Positions 35,806 to 48,790 of a stretch of DNA of 64,000 bases are shown here, piece after piece; position 1 is the first letter of the stretch; each line of letters begins with the position of its first letter. The position numbers and the translations under genes are program-made. This DNA comes from Aldrovandia affinis. Taxonomy: Eukaryota; Chordata; Actinopteri; Notacanthiformes; Halosauridae. Location of the stretch: assembly GCA_029706075.1 (NCBI GenBank), contig JAINUG010000139.1, forward strand, positions 2,463,510 to 2,527,509, given 5' to 3'. The notes beneath the pieces are model-generated. The model was not told the origin of the DNA and did no database searches. It saw only the letters and a list, made by a program, of their open reading frames with translations.

Positions 35806-38800
35806 ATGTCTCTTAGCGATGAGGGATTCGTGGTGCGGATTCGGGGCTTGCCTTGGTCCTGCACACAGGAGGAAGTCGCAAGCTTTTTCTCAGGTGGTGT
35901 TACCTTTTTATTTATCAACTGACAGTGGAATGAGTCATCGTTCAGTCCAGAGTATTGTTGTTATATTTGTGATGCACGTCATTTAATGTACTTGTCATTT
36001 TAAAGAAAGATGTGTTGTGTACCTGTGTTGACCTCTGTGGGGATGAGAGCCTGCATTTTAACATGAGGTAATCCCCGGTCTTTCTGCAGATTGTGACATC
36101 ATTGGGGGTGTGAATGGAGTGTGTTTCACCTTCTCAAAAGAAGGCAGGCCCAGTGGGGAAGCATTTGTGGAACTGAAAACTGCAGAAGACTTCAAGAATG
36201 CCATCACCAAGGACCGCAAGTACATGGGGCATCGCTACATTGAAGGTACTGCATTGAAGTGAGACTGCCAGGGCACAGCAGTCTCTCAGCATAGTAATTT
36301 GGTAGAATGCTTACTTGAATCATATTATTTGTATAGCACAGAAGAAGTGTGTTTTCATCAGGTTGAAATAGCTCACGTGTCCAATCACGCTAGTTTCCTG
36401 AAGTGTTTTGTAGAACAGGTTTTTATTAACCGTGCGCCATAGGAGGGGTGTTTTTTTTGAATCTAGTGTGTTCCTCCCAGTATTCAAATCGAACCGCAGT
36501 GAGATGGACTGGGTCCTGAAGCGCTGCGGGCCGACAGACTACGACAGCTGCAGCGGCTGCATGCTGCGCCTGAGGGGCCTGCCGTTCGGCTGCAGTAAGG
36601 AGGAGATAGTGCAGTTCTTCGCAGGTACAACCCCCCTCCCCCCCACGTCCCCTGTGTGTCACACCAGCAGAGTCTCCTCTCCTCCGGGGACACCAGCGTG
36701 AATAGAATTGTTCCATCCTGCCTGGCTCCAGGGGAAAACCCATCCACTGTTAGCCCTGTATAATTTTGAGTCTTTAAGCAAAAAGTTCAGCCTTCCTAAG
36801 AGCTTGTGAGCATAAATATAAGCTTGCTAACAGTGGTGCCAGATGCTTTTATGCAGATTGTGACGAGCCTGATTTAAAATACGAGGCAAATTCCTCCTAC
36901 ATATAGACACATTCCATATACGGCTGTTATTACTGGAGGACATGTGGTGGCTTTTATTGCGTCATAGAAGCTTTCGTCCGAAACCCCCATTTTAAATGAG
37001 TTTTGGACATTTCCTCCATGTACATTTTTTTTCAGGATTGTAAGTAATATTTCGGCACCATTTTATACATTTAATACAAGGTGGATGCAAAATGAAAACC
37101 TTTTTTTTTTTTTTTTTTTTTTATAAACTAGAAAGATTTTCCCTAAGATATTATCTTTATGCCTATATAGTGATAAAAGTCACAACATCTTCCTCTGCAG
37201 AGCTGCTTTCTGTGTTTGTCCCTGTTATGGGAAAAATACTAATCTGTGTTAAATAGTGTGATGCTACGATGTTCATGGATAAAATTGACTATGTTTTTCC
37301 TTTTTGAATCATTTTGTGTCATGTAGGGAACTGTCAAATTTAAATGGCCAAGTGGTATTGGGGGGCAGGGTCTTTTAAAATTTATTTTATTTTTTTACTG
37401 TAGGTGGGGAATGTCACAGCTTTTTTAACATGTCTCCCCTTGTGGGGGTTATTTGTCCTTGGGTTAAAGGGTTGAAAATCGTGCCAAATGGGATAACATT
37501 GCCGATGGACTACCAGGGGAGGAGCACAGGGGAGGCCTTCGTGCAGTTTGCCTCAAAGGAGATAGCAGAAAAAGCTCTGGGGAAACACAAGGAAAGGATA
37601 GGGCACAGGTGGGGACGCAGAGACCGGGCTGGGAATTAATGCCACAGTATCACTAATGCCGGGCGGGGGGGTCATGCATCTTTACTCAAGCCAAAGATGA
37701 TATGATCATATAACCACAATCTCCAAACAAGGGCATACATCTGACCTTCTGTGGGAAAGAGGAATGACGTTCAGCATGGCAGAATTCAGTGAGGGCTATG
37801 TCTGTACTCGTAGACCTGCTGTCTGTCTGTTATAATCCTGGGGAAGAAACACCAGTGAAAGGGGCTATGCTTCTGTCCCACTATGTATTCTGACATACGG
37901 CCATGTTATCAAAGTGCAAAAAATCTATGCCTTCCACGTCTTAACGTGTCTATCCAGCGTCTAACCGTCCAGACATACCAAGTTCACCCACCCCCAAGTG
38001 GGTTAAATAATTCCATTCATTGAAAAAAAAAAAAAAAAAAAAAAAAAAAAGGTTTTCGCAAATTGCAAGCTGCTATGTGATGTGTGTGGAGGACAAAACT
38101 GCCATTCAGATGAAGCAGGGTCAGTGTGATGCGTGACGCAGTTTCCTTGCACATCAGCGTTATGTGAGAGTTTATTGAACGGTCTAGACAGGTATCACCT
38201 CTGGCTCGCTCTTGTCTTTTGCCTAAGCCAGAACTACATGCGTTACTCAGCACCACACAGATCTAGATTGTGCCAGAATAGTCTGCATACACACCCGAAA
38301 AGCAAACTGTAGTTGGCACATCAGTACGTTTCTTTTTTACACCCGTATAGGCAAATCCTGTAAAGAATAGTTATTTAGAGACTTGTCATCATATGCTCCT
38401 GTGGTAACGTCCTTGTTGAAATGATTGAGTGTTACATTTCCCTGATTTAGTTACTTCGTGTACTTTGTGTGGAATCTGTTAATTTTCTACGAGGGAGCTT
38501 GAATTTTTAGCCGGATATTTTTAAATATCCCACAGAGAAAACACCCCAGGAGCACCCTAAAACTAATCTTGTGGCTTTTTTTTGCAGAAGTTAAATCGTT
38601 TCCCCAGAAGGAGTTGGATGCTTATAAACAGATGGAAACGTCCCCCAGTTTTAACAGGAGTATACTATGGATAAGGAAATAAGTGATGTTTAAATGTGTG
38701 AAGAGGCTGTAGCCATTGACTCCTGATGGCCCCTGTGTGCTCCAATGCAGGAGAGTTTACGTGCGTGCGCGCCTTCATGCAGAGAGAAAGTTGCAAGGCC

Positions 38801-41800
38801 ACAGCTGGAGTGGCAGACGCAATTGACTATAATCCAGTGCAACCCTTTTTTTGGAAACCCAGTGTACATCACCCATTGCTTTGTCAGAGATTACTGCATT
38901 GTTCTCTGAAACATTAGTAAGCCTTTCTGTATGGAAAAATGGCTTTCAAGCAATGCTAAAAGTACACAAAACATGTGGAAGTGTTTGGTAAATACAGGCA
39001 CAGATAAACGTTTGAATTATATAAATTGATAGTTGACAAATGTTAAACATTTTGTAAAACTAAAGAGCCATGGACAATATTGTATGTCCTTTGGAAGCAA
39101 GATAAAATACAGCAAAACAAAAATGAGAGGTGGAGTGATAAATGAGGCCTTGAGCTCTCAGAAACTGTATTTTGTAGGCTGTATTTAAGTCCTATAGCTG
39201 CAAGATTGCAATACAGCCTCTTCATTAAGCCACTTGTTCATTAAGCCACATTTAGACCTAGTGAATTGCATGGACTTGTAATTCATGTAGCTATGTGCCT
39301 GGCATATACTGCTTATTTATTAATTTGGCTCAACAGTATGTACGGTAATGTGTAAAAAAATAGCCTTCATGAATGTTCACCAGTTACAGAATATGATTTC
39401 TCAATTTTTACTTTTAACTGAAATACAGAAGCTGGAATGCCCATTGAGACAAATGAAAATGTATAAAATAGTAATAGAATTTGTGATAAGATTAGTTTCT
39501 TTGCTTTAAATCGGGATCATTGAAATTGGCCAGTTTTTCATGAATCACTACGTGACAATACCTGGTTGTGAGCAGAGCAGCATAGCATGGTGACCTGAAG
39601 TGGATTTTGCCAGATGTTTTTAAATTCTCGCTTCCAGACACAGGAGAGAGAAACAGAGTGCGAGAGCAGGAATAACACAAAACAGTCTTCACCCTACTTG
39701 GGCAAAAACAACAAACTAAAATAACAAGCTAAATGAAAGTCTGCCTCCTCCAAGGTGGAAATCCCCTTCCGGGGAACGACACTGAACAAACATACACGGA
39801 AGGTGTCCACTTTTCAGTCGTTTCCTCCCCACATTTAACCGACAGCGCACCTTCTTCGTCCGGAGTTCTGCTTTGACTTCGACAGGCACACACATATGTT
39901 GTGACTTTTAAGTGTTTCCTAAACCTATGCAAACACAGACAAACTTTTCAGTCTCGAGTTCTCTTCACAATCACAGAGAGAGAGACTCCCCACTTTTCAG
40001 TGTGAGCCCTCTTTTGCTCTTTATTTCCACACAAACAGGAAGCACTCTACACAGTAACTTAACACACACACTCCTCCTCCTCTTCCTCCTCCTCCGAGGT
40101 GGAGACCCCCATCCGGGGAACGCACACACAGTATGACACAACTCACATGAACAACACCACTCACAATGAATACAACACGCGCACATGGATGACCAGACCA
40201 AGACTAACACTGAATGCCTAGTAGCCACACCTGCACTTAAATAGGCTTAATTGCTGCCTGGCTCAGGTGGAACTTGTGAGGCAATCATTCATTTCGTTGT
40301 TCACGCACCTAATCACAGTTAACTCACAACACGCAATCCACAGAAACCACATCCACTCACAAACACAATCCATCAATTGAAATCCTCACTTGACAGTCAC
40401 TCCAATTAACACTGATTGATTATGACCTTTGGAAGGTCCTCCACAGCAATACTGTAGCAAAACACAGGCAACCCTGCAACTCCCCTGTTGCCGAGACCGA
40501 CGCCCGCAAAGGTTTTAATGTTGTTTTAAATATTTTTTTATTTTGTTGTCTGTGCTGTGAGCCTGCTATGTCAGTGGATTCTGTAGCTGTATTGTCTGCA
40601 TTTCAAACCACCATATCTGGCACAGTAGTCTGTCCCTTTATCTGTCTCAGATACAAGACCGTGATCTTAAGTAGGTTTTTGATTGTTATTAATGAAAGTC
40701 AAGAGAATAAATGGATTTGCTTAATGCTCTAGCTCAGTGGTTCTCCAACTCGGTCCTGAAGTACCACCGTGTATAGTGGTTTTCGTTACAATTAAGGTGG
40801 TTGAAAACATGTTTAGGTTCCATCATTTTGTAATTTTGTGCTAAAATAGATCTTAACACAATGCTGGTTTGGCTCAATACCATTTGCTTTATTGTTGTCA
40901 TTTTCCACAAATGTTTTAATTTAAATGACCAGGTGTCCACACTTTCAGCATTTAGGACTTAATTGATTTCAGCTGTAGGTCTTATCAGTAATAAAATGTA
41001 ACCTCTTTCAAAATGAATCACTTGCCACATCACATTACAGAAAATTAAAGCATTAGTTGTCTGAGAACTGATTAAAGGTCCTTAAATTATATAGGATATT
41101 AATTATTTTAACATGAACATGTTTCTGACATAATGTGGCATTAAGAGGGTAACTTTAATTCATTAGACATTAAATGTGTCCAATTAAAAACAATTAACAG
41201 CTTGTTATACTTCAGGAATTGCAACTATTTTTGGAACGAGAACCAGCATACACTGGTAATCCAGCACTGAGTTTGAGAAACAATGCTTTAGCTGACTAGA
41301 TGGCACAAAAAGCCTTTTACAAAAATGCTTTGCATTCTCCAAATCACATACAATTATCAACCACTGAATAATCATTTAAATCTGTACCATTCTAGAGAAG
41401 AAGCCATTTTGGTTTCAATTTAAAAAAATGTAACTGACAGTATTTCAGTCGCTTATCGATTTGTTAAGTCTAGCTATTATAAGTAAGTAAATTATGAAAA
41501 GTATTGAGTAGCGACATGGCAACATTGTTGGATAGACAGTTTGAGCTGTAGTTTTTGTTATTACCTTACCTGTTTGCGTTAAGCTACATAATTGCACTAG
41601 TTTGGTAAGCAGGTGGACAGTCATGTGAATGTACTGCATTCCAAATGTGCAGTCTGCTCCCCCTAACACATCCTATTGTAAAAATACTTCAACCTGCAAA
41701 GTACTCGCAGATTGCACACATGCTCATGTGCAAATTGTATTGCAGTGCAGTGATTGCGTCACTGTCTGTAACAGTCGAGGGAACATATTGAGGTTGTATG

Positions 41801-44800
41801 AAACCTTTGCTGGATAGACACTTTAAGAAAACTAACAGATTGTGCCATAGAGTTAGAACTAGCGAAGTGTGCTTAAACAGTTACCATTGCTCAGTACCTA
41901 CGCCCAGCAAAATTATAAAGCCAACCATCCTTTTGGAAAGTGGTCCCAAGAATATGTATCATATTTGAAAGTCTCTTTGTTCTTGTCTATTTATGACTGC
42001 CCATACATGTAACATCTACGTACAGTACATGTCTCATCTCCTAAAATGCTGCTTGTTAGCTGCAACAGTAACACTTGGCCTAGTGTGTATATTTTACCAA
42101 TCATTCATCTGCATGTGAACCTTCACAGGTACATAGAGATTTTTAAGAGCAGCAGGAATGAGATCCGGGCGTACTACGAGCTGCCCCGGAGGATGATGGG
42201 TCAAAGACCGGGACCGTACGACAGACCCATGATGGGGCGGGGCGGGTTTTTCGGTCCTGCACCAGGAAGAGGGGGCGGTCTTTTGGACCAGATGCGCAGT
42301 GGAGGTGGCTACAGTGGGGGTATACTCTGTTCAATGGAAATAAAAATATTAATATCGAAATAATCATCTTGTAATCAAGTCATCTTGTAATGGAGGCCTT
42401 TGTGCATGCCCAGGTATATGGTCTAACCAGTAACTGTATAACGGTTTAACAAACGCAGACAGAAAGGTCTGAAGGATCTTAAAATACTCTGTATGGAGGA
42501 ACGGTCAAAGACCTCCCCCAATATGTAAAATCTCATAAAACACTAGAAGACAGCATGCTAATGCAGATTTATTTTTGTTCGATTTTATTTAAAATAATGA
42601 TTAGATGTGTAAATAATTGTGAAATATCTTTTTTTGGAAAACAAAATATTATTGTTAAAATGTTTTTCTTTGAACAATTGTTTTGGTATAAAATAATATA
42701 TTTTTGAGCATACAATATAGCTCATTATGTGCATATATATCCATTTGGGAAAACAAATATTACTTAAACAAAATCCTTTCCTCTGTGCAATTGTATGAAA
42801 TATAATTTTGTTAATGAGCATACAATATAGGTCATTACCTGTATTGGTTATTTTATACAGCCTTTTTTGCTAATCTTTATCATTTTTTTTATTGTTACTT
42901 ACATATATAAACTATATTTCGTTCCATATTCCAAGTTAAAATCAGAATCAGTCCAAAGCTAGCCCATGATATTACTCTGCCCATGATAGCATGCTTAGAG
43001 TGGACAGAAATAGAGAATTCAGTTCAGTCCTTTGTTTCCGTACTGTGATGGGACTGCTGTATTAAGTGTGATTCACTGGCATAATGTGGATAAAGTTAAC
43101 ACTGTATTTGCAAAGACCAAACTAATTTTTTTACTATTAAAGATTAAGTGGATAATTCTATATATTTAAAATGGCTTAATTTAATCTGATTCTTAGTCCT
43201 ATTTTCATCCTTACCGTGCAATACGAGAATTGTCCCATATGTATGGCGGTTGGGGGTTTGATTCCATAACATGATGTTAAATTTATATATACATGTAATA
43301 TGTGTATTATGTAAAAGATGCATTAAGCAAGTCAATTTGCAATAATTCAGAATTTAATATTTGCTGCTCCGTATCCGGTGATCCTGTAGAAATTAAATGT
43401 AATTTTGTTTCTTTAAATGTCTTCTCTCAAGGCTATGGTGGATTTGACAACTACAACGGCTTCAATAATTACTGTTTTGGTAATGGTATGTTTGAAGACA
43501 GGATGAGGGGAGATAGAGGAAGAGGTAAGAGCCGCGTGTCTCTCATCTGGTCGTGCCGTGACCCGTTGGATTTGGGTGTGTGATAAAGCGTGGTCTCTCT
43601 TGTGCAGGTCTGAGTGTGGACTCGGGATCTGGCTTCCATAGTGGACATTTTGTGCACATGCGTGGCCTGCCCTTCCGTGCCACCGAGGCGGACATCGCCA
43701 ATGTGAGCTCACTTTAATTAATACAAACCCAGACATCACCAACGTGAGCTCATTTTCTTACAGAAATGAAGGTGTTGTCAACGTGTGCTAATGTTTCAAA
43801 TATAAACAGACATCGCCTAGTGAGGAATTTTCACTCATAAATATTTGATATTTTAGAATCCAATCTGTATGTTCTGTCTTGTGTGACTGCTGAATGACTG
43901 AAGGTTTGCCCTTTGTACAGAACGATGTCGGCTTTGCTTAGGATATTTTCTTCTCGTGAGGAATTATTTTCTTGCTTGCTTGTAGGGCATTGCGTCAGTC
44001 TTGGTGGTTGTGATGACTAACTGTGACTGCCTGTGGCTTCCTCTTTGTGTTGCTCTGCAGTTCTTTTCTCCATTGAATCCTGTGCGGGTCCACATTGACG
44101 TTGGGCCAAATGGGAAATCCACAGGCGAAGCGGATGTGGAGTTTGGGTCTCATGAAGATGCCGTGTCGGCCATGTCGAAGGACAAAAACCACATGCGTAC
44201 GTGACTGCCTTATTTCCTCCTGCGCTGTTTCATTCATGTTACTGTATGGGAAAATGGGGCTACAGCTGTGTCCTGTTATGAATGCTTCTTTATAAGATAT
44301 TTGTAGATTTTACTATGTTATGTTAAAAGGAGATTTCATGCAATGGCGGTCTTGTGTTTAATGTTTTAAATGAATCAGTGCTGCTTTCCTCTTCTGCTGT
44401 TTTTTTTGTTTGTTCTTATGCAGTTTTGAAATTTACAAATTTTGTGATATGAGAAGTTTTATAGTTTGGGCTCCATGTACTGAGACAGTGGAGTCATTTG
44501 TTATAATAAATGGAACATGACCCTCCTGTGCATTAAAAAACAGAAACATTCAAAACTGGTTAATGCTTAAGGCACCCTGAGCACTGAGCAAATGAATAAG
44601 CTCAAATAATTTAGTCTGGGGAACTTTGCATTCTACAGATTGGGAATACCTATTCCATTCGAACTAGCGCAAGTTGATTATTTCTTTATTCCTTATTATT
44701 GCGGCGAATACGCGCTAATGTGGAAAATGGCTGTTGCTCCCTGAGCTTTGCTCGTATACACTCCAAACTTGGCAAACACATTTCAAGAGTGATGTCCTTT

Positions 44801-47028
44801 TGATTACAGTCTTTGGACAGTTTTGTTTTTGTTGCACGGGGCTTGGAAGCCTCCGAGGTTGCCTGCAGCCTCTAATTTTTACTTTAATTATTTGGCCATT
44901 GGGTCACTTCAAGAGAATAAATGCTTTCAAACACCTCCAGTAAAGGACCGGTTCAAAATACAATATGATACAATTAAGGCCCTAGACATTTCATATGAAC
45001 GTTTTTTATTATTGCAAAACACATCCTTAAAAGATTATAGATATGACCATTGTCAGTCGTCAGTTTAAATTACTTTTAAAAAAACTGTCAAGGCTTCCCG
45101 GGTGGTCTAGGTTACAACGTTCAAAGCTGGCCACTGCGACTGGGGTTCGATTCCATTGGCCGCGCCAGTATCAGCTCTGGTTGGGAGTGCCACTAGGGGC
45201 CGGCAATTGGCTGTCTGCCCCAGGGAGGGGGAGGGAAGCCGATGCGAGTTCGCTGCGTATAAAACTGGCCCTGTGCGTGCATACCGGAGTTACGGTGATG
45301 GCTTGGTGGTGCCCAGCCACATATCACTGCCAGCATCAGGACCATGGTAGCGAACTGGTAAGATAGATGAAGGAGTGGGATAATTGGATACTAAAAATGG
45401 GGAGAAAAACGGGGAGAAAACAGCAGGAAAATAAAATAGAAAGAAAACCAACAACTTTGGAAGTCACCCATGTTCACCTTAAATCCAAAGACAATAGAAT
45501 ATAATAATAGTAGAAATGCTTGGAATAATTAACTTGTCTACGTAATTAGCATTAAATGAATCCCCTTTATGGAGCTGGTTAATGAAAAAGCATGATGGTT
45601 TGTTATGTAAGAATAGTTGTGTCAGGTGGGGAATATAAAAAATTTAAATTAAAAAAAGTATTTAATGTAAAATGTCCACCTTGTGTTGCAGAACACCGTT
45701 ACATCGAGCTCTTCTTGAACTCAACTGCCAGCGGTGGATCTGAAACGGGTCAGTAAGCTACAATAATGTTTGATTGTACCAGTGTGACTGTGTTTATCGT
45801 TTGATTGTACCAGTGTGACTGTGTTTAGTGTAGGATTGTACCAGTGTGACTGTGTTTAGTGTAGGATTGTACCAGTGTGACTGTGTTTAGTGTAGGATTG
45901 TACCAGTGTGACTGTGCTTTGTGTTGGATTGTACCAGTGTGACTGTTTAGTGTAGGATTGTACCAGTGTGACTGTGTTTAGCATTTGATTGTACCAGTGT
46001 GACTGTGTTTAGTGTAGGATTGTACCAGTGTGACTGTGTTTAGTGTAGGATTGTACCAGTGTGACTGTGTTTAGCATTTGATTGTACCAGTGTGACTGTG
46101 TTTAGTGTTTGATTGTACCAGTGTGACTGTGTTTAGTGTAAGATTGTACCAGTATGACTGTGTTTAGCATTTGATTGTACCAGTGTGACTGTTTAGTGTA
46201 GGATTGTACCAGTGTGACTGTGTTTAGCATTTGATTGTACCAGTGTGACTGTTTAGTGTAGGATTGTACCAGTGTGACTGTGTTTAGTGTTTGATTGTAC
46301 CAGTGTGACTGTACCAGTGTGACTGTAGGATTGTACCAGTGTGACTGTGTTTGATTGTACCAGTGTGACTGTTTAGTTTTGAGTGTACTGTGTTTAGTGT
46401 TTCATTGTACCAGTGTGACTGTGTTTAGTATAGGATTGTACCAGTGTGACTGTGTTTAGTGTATGATTGTACCAGTGTGACTGTGTTTAGTGTAGGATTG
46501 TACCAGTGTGACTGTGTTTAGTGTAGGATTGTACCAGTGTGACTGTTTAGCATTTGATTGTACCAGTGTGACTGTGTTTAGTGTAGGATTGTACCAGTGT
46601 GACTGTGTTTAGTGTAGGATTGTACCAGTGTGACTGTGTTTAGTGTTTGATTGTACCAGTGTGACTGTGTTTATCGTTTGATTGTACCAGTGTGACTGTG
46701 TTTAGTGTTTGATTGTACCAGTGTGACTGTGTTTAGTGTAGGATTGTACCAGTGTGACTGTGTTTAGTGTAGGATTGTACCAGTGTGACTGTGTTTAGTG
46801 TAGGATTGTACCAGTGTGACTGTGTTTAGTGTTTGATTGTACCAGTGTGACTGTGTTTAGCATTTGATTGTACCAGTGTGACTGTGTTTTGTGTTTGATT
46901 ATACCAGTGTAGAGGTGCTTAGCGTTTGATTGACACTGATTAATTTCGTTTCAGGCCGTGGAGGTGGTTTCTATGGTAATTCTGGAAGCATGGGCTCAAG
47001 GGGGGGCAGCCTCAGGGGGATGTTCTAA
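35806..47028 (+). CDS. hnrnph3: hnRNP H3-type splicing factor, three quasi-RRMs
   Basis: RNA-binding protein of the hnRNP H/F family, nuclear, binding G-rich RNA in splicing control. Coding exons: 35806-35893, 36090-36245, 36481-36624, 37470-37608, 42129-42319, 43432-43524, 43608-43702, 44061-44196, 45692-45748, 46955-47028; 1173 nt, 390 residues plus stop, all GT-AG. Three qRRMs carry [22 protein letters not shown] and [11 protein letters not shown] as RNP-like motifs. Between qRRM2 and 3 is a GYR-type segment ([10 protein letters not shown], then [14 protein letters not shown]). The carboxy tail is short (GGSLRGMF) compared with human H3. Mammalian H3 lacks qRRM1; this gene has it. Assignment to H3 rather than H1/F rests on the [13 protein letters not shown] region and on pbld and rufy2 as neighbours. 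Confidence 0.95.
39700..40510. mobile_element. Probable LTR-type insertion in hnrnph3 intron 4
   Basis: GC-richer than its surroundings, with an internal direct repeat: CCTCCAAGGTGGAAATCCCC at about 39749 and CCTCCGAGGTGGAGACCCCC at about 40090, each followed by CCGGGGAACG. A reverse-strand AATAAA-type hexamer occurs near 40020. Ends not resolved. Confidence 0.4.
40735..41285. mobile_element. hAT-type element in hnrnph3 intron 4
   Basis: Ends CAGTGGTTCTCCAACTC and, in reverse complement, CATTGTTTCTCAAACTC. Target-site duplications CTCTAGCT (40727-40734) and CTTTAGCT (41286-41293) match at 7 of 8. No transposase. Confidence 0.82.
42462..42885 (+). mobile_element. Tc1-family 3' remnant in hnrnph3 intron 5
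   Basis: Collinear with the end of the Tc1 element at 21.2-21.45 kb and with the remnant at 22.7 kb: GTATGGAGGAACGGTCAAAG, then GAGCATACAATATAGCTCAT and a second GAGCATACAATATAGGTCAT. The very tip of the inverted repeat is missing. Confidence 0.75.
45090..45450 (+). mobile_element. tRNA-derived SINE in hnrnph3 intron 8
   Basis: Same family as the SINE at 19.6-20.5 kb: head CCCGGGTGGTCTAGGTTACAA, B box GGGGTTCGATTCC, body TTGGGAGTGCCACTAGGGG, tail GGATAATTGGATACTAAAAA. Forward orientation. Confidence 0.85.
45765..46935 (+). repeat. 31-bp minisatellite in hnrnph3 intron 9
   Basis: About 37 copies of a unit close to GATTGTACCAGTGTGACTGT plus GTTTAGTGTAG. Variant units end TTTAGCATTT, TTTATCGTTT or TTTAGTGTTT. 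The core TTGTACCAGTGTGACTGT is nearly invariant. It begins about 17 bp after the exon 9 donor and ends about 20 bp before the exon 10 acceptor, so it fills the intron. Confidence 0.97.
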
Positions 47029-47052
47029 AGGAGCAGCAGATACACACACCCC

Positions 47053-47082
47053 CTACACACACACACACACACACACACACAC
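47053..47082 (+). repeat. (AC)n microsatellite in the hnrnph3 3' UTR
   Basis: A pure AC run of about 15 units, beginning 25 bp after the stop codon. Confidence 0.95.
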
Positions 47083-47201
47083 CATTTTCAACCACATGTT
47101 AAAAATGATATTGTTTTTTGTTGTTTTCTTTTTTGTATTTGGGGATGTTTTTCACATGTTCATAAAAATTGTACTTAGGTTTTCCGGTCTGAAAGAGTGG
47201 A

Positions 47202-47207
47202 AATAAA
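47202..47207 (+). terminator. hnrnph3: hnrnph3 polyadenylation signal
   Basis: AATAAA 174 bp after the stop codon, followed by AT/GT-rich sequence. The usual position for a short 3' UTR. Confidence 0.75.
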
Positions 47208-47329
47208 ATATATTTGAGATGGTGCATAGGTTAACCAGCTATTGTACATTTTGCTTATTAAATTTTATATTAATCTTTGTTGTCTGAGTCTCTTCACTCA
47301 AAATCATTACCCATGTATTTTTGGGTAAA

Positions 47330-47613
47330 AGTTGGGAACCAGACTTTTTAGCATAATTCAGGTATGCTGAATCCGATAAACCCAAACAAAATGTTGAGTT
47401 TTTGACCTTCTAATTTGCATAACAAAACGGCTGCCAAATTTCAAATTTTCTCCAATAACTCTGTAACCAGGAAAGCAAAAATGACAAAGAAAGTGTCTAT
47501 ACCTATGTTTTGAGGGTCAGATAATGTGATTAAGACAATTCTAAAGTAATCAGTGGTAATCCTACTCTTAAAATATGCAAAATAGCGGCCGCCATTACAG
47601 AAAAACGCACGTA
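47330..47613 (+). repeat. Left terminal inverted repeat
   Basis: Pairs with 52584-52855. Over long stretches the two match with only scattered differences, for example AGCGGCCGCCATTACAG against AGTGGCCGCCATTACAG. Confidence 0.9.
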
Positions 47614-48597
47614 AACGCCGTTTACGTACCTCTTAAAAATACAGTTTGCTCACCTCTATATTAGCGTTTGCACATCTTTTTATTTTGCTGATTCGAGTTT
47701 CCCTATTTTTAAGCGGTGCAGCCGCTTCTATATGTGACACGTGTTTCCGTCCGTGTGTCCGTTCGTAGCATGAGATTTAGACCAATCAGGAGTCACCAAT
47801 ACTGTTGCACACCAGCACTAGAGGGCAGGCATGAGGAATGCATGGCCTGCTTCAGACAGCTCTATCTAAAACAGTATAAATGTTACAGCTATTGACACCA
47901 TATGAATCCTGGGAACAAGATGAACATTTTGGTATATAATATGTCTGTTTAGCTTAAAAACTAGGCCTGGTGACAAGTTAGAAAATGGGTATGTATTCAA
48001 AGTTAGCAGCTCAGAAACTAGAGTGGAGTGCCATTCGTTTGAATGGGGAACATGGTTGTCAAACAAATGGTCATAACTCGAAAACTATAAATCACTTAGA
48101 TAATTACATTTTAAGAATCAGCGGAGTTGTGTGAATATTTCGATGTATAATATGTGTATGAGCTGTTAAAACTGTAAGAGTGGTGGCAGTTTGCAAAATG
48201 TGTGGATATTTTCAAATCACCAGCTGTCACCACCACTTTAGAACTCCACTCTAGCGGCAGTTGGTAATTTCAAAATCCACACACATTCTCTGTTTAACTG
48301 TTGACTGCTTTTGACTACAAGAGACATTCAGTGAGGATCATCACTTGTTCATAAAACTGAAGAAACCAGAAGAAAGCTTAGGGACTCCCAAGAATATCGA
48401 TTTGATCGACCGTCTTGAGAATGTCTTAGATTCTGCTGAAGCCCACACTTGTGTCGCACAAAATATGCTATGCCCACTTCACAGACAAAAGTAAACTTGA
48501 ACGTTTGCAGAAGACGCAGGCAGAGGAACCAGAGCAGACAGCAGTAGGATATTTGCCCGTAGTTCTTGCTCCGGCTCATGAGTTAGATACACTAAAT

Positions 48598-48790
48598 CAG
48601 TGGTTCTCAATCCTCTCCTCGGGGAACCCCAGCCAGTCCATGTATTTGTTAAATTCCACCACCAGCACACCTGATTCAACTAATCAACGCTCGTTAAGTA
48701 GAAATTAGTTGAATCAGGTGTGCTGGTGGTGGAACTGAACAAATACATGGACTGGCTGGGGTTCCCCGAGGAGAGGATTAAGAACCACTG
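48598..48790. mobile_element. hAT-type foldback MITE inside the transposon gene
   Basis: A 193-bp near-perfect palindrome: CAGTGGTTCTCAATCCTCTC at the left pairs with GAGAGGATTAAGAACCACTG at the right, with arms of about 85 bp. Perfect 8-bp target-site duplication CACTAAAT at 48590-48597 and 48791-48798. It splits the coding frame of the transposon protein. Confidence 0.96.

Noticed and set aside
45090-45180. tRNA gene-like A and B boxes
   Set aside because: They belong to the head of a SINE that continues with the shared body and A-rich tail; no cloverleaf acceptor end is intact.
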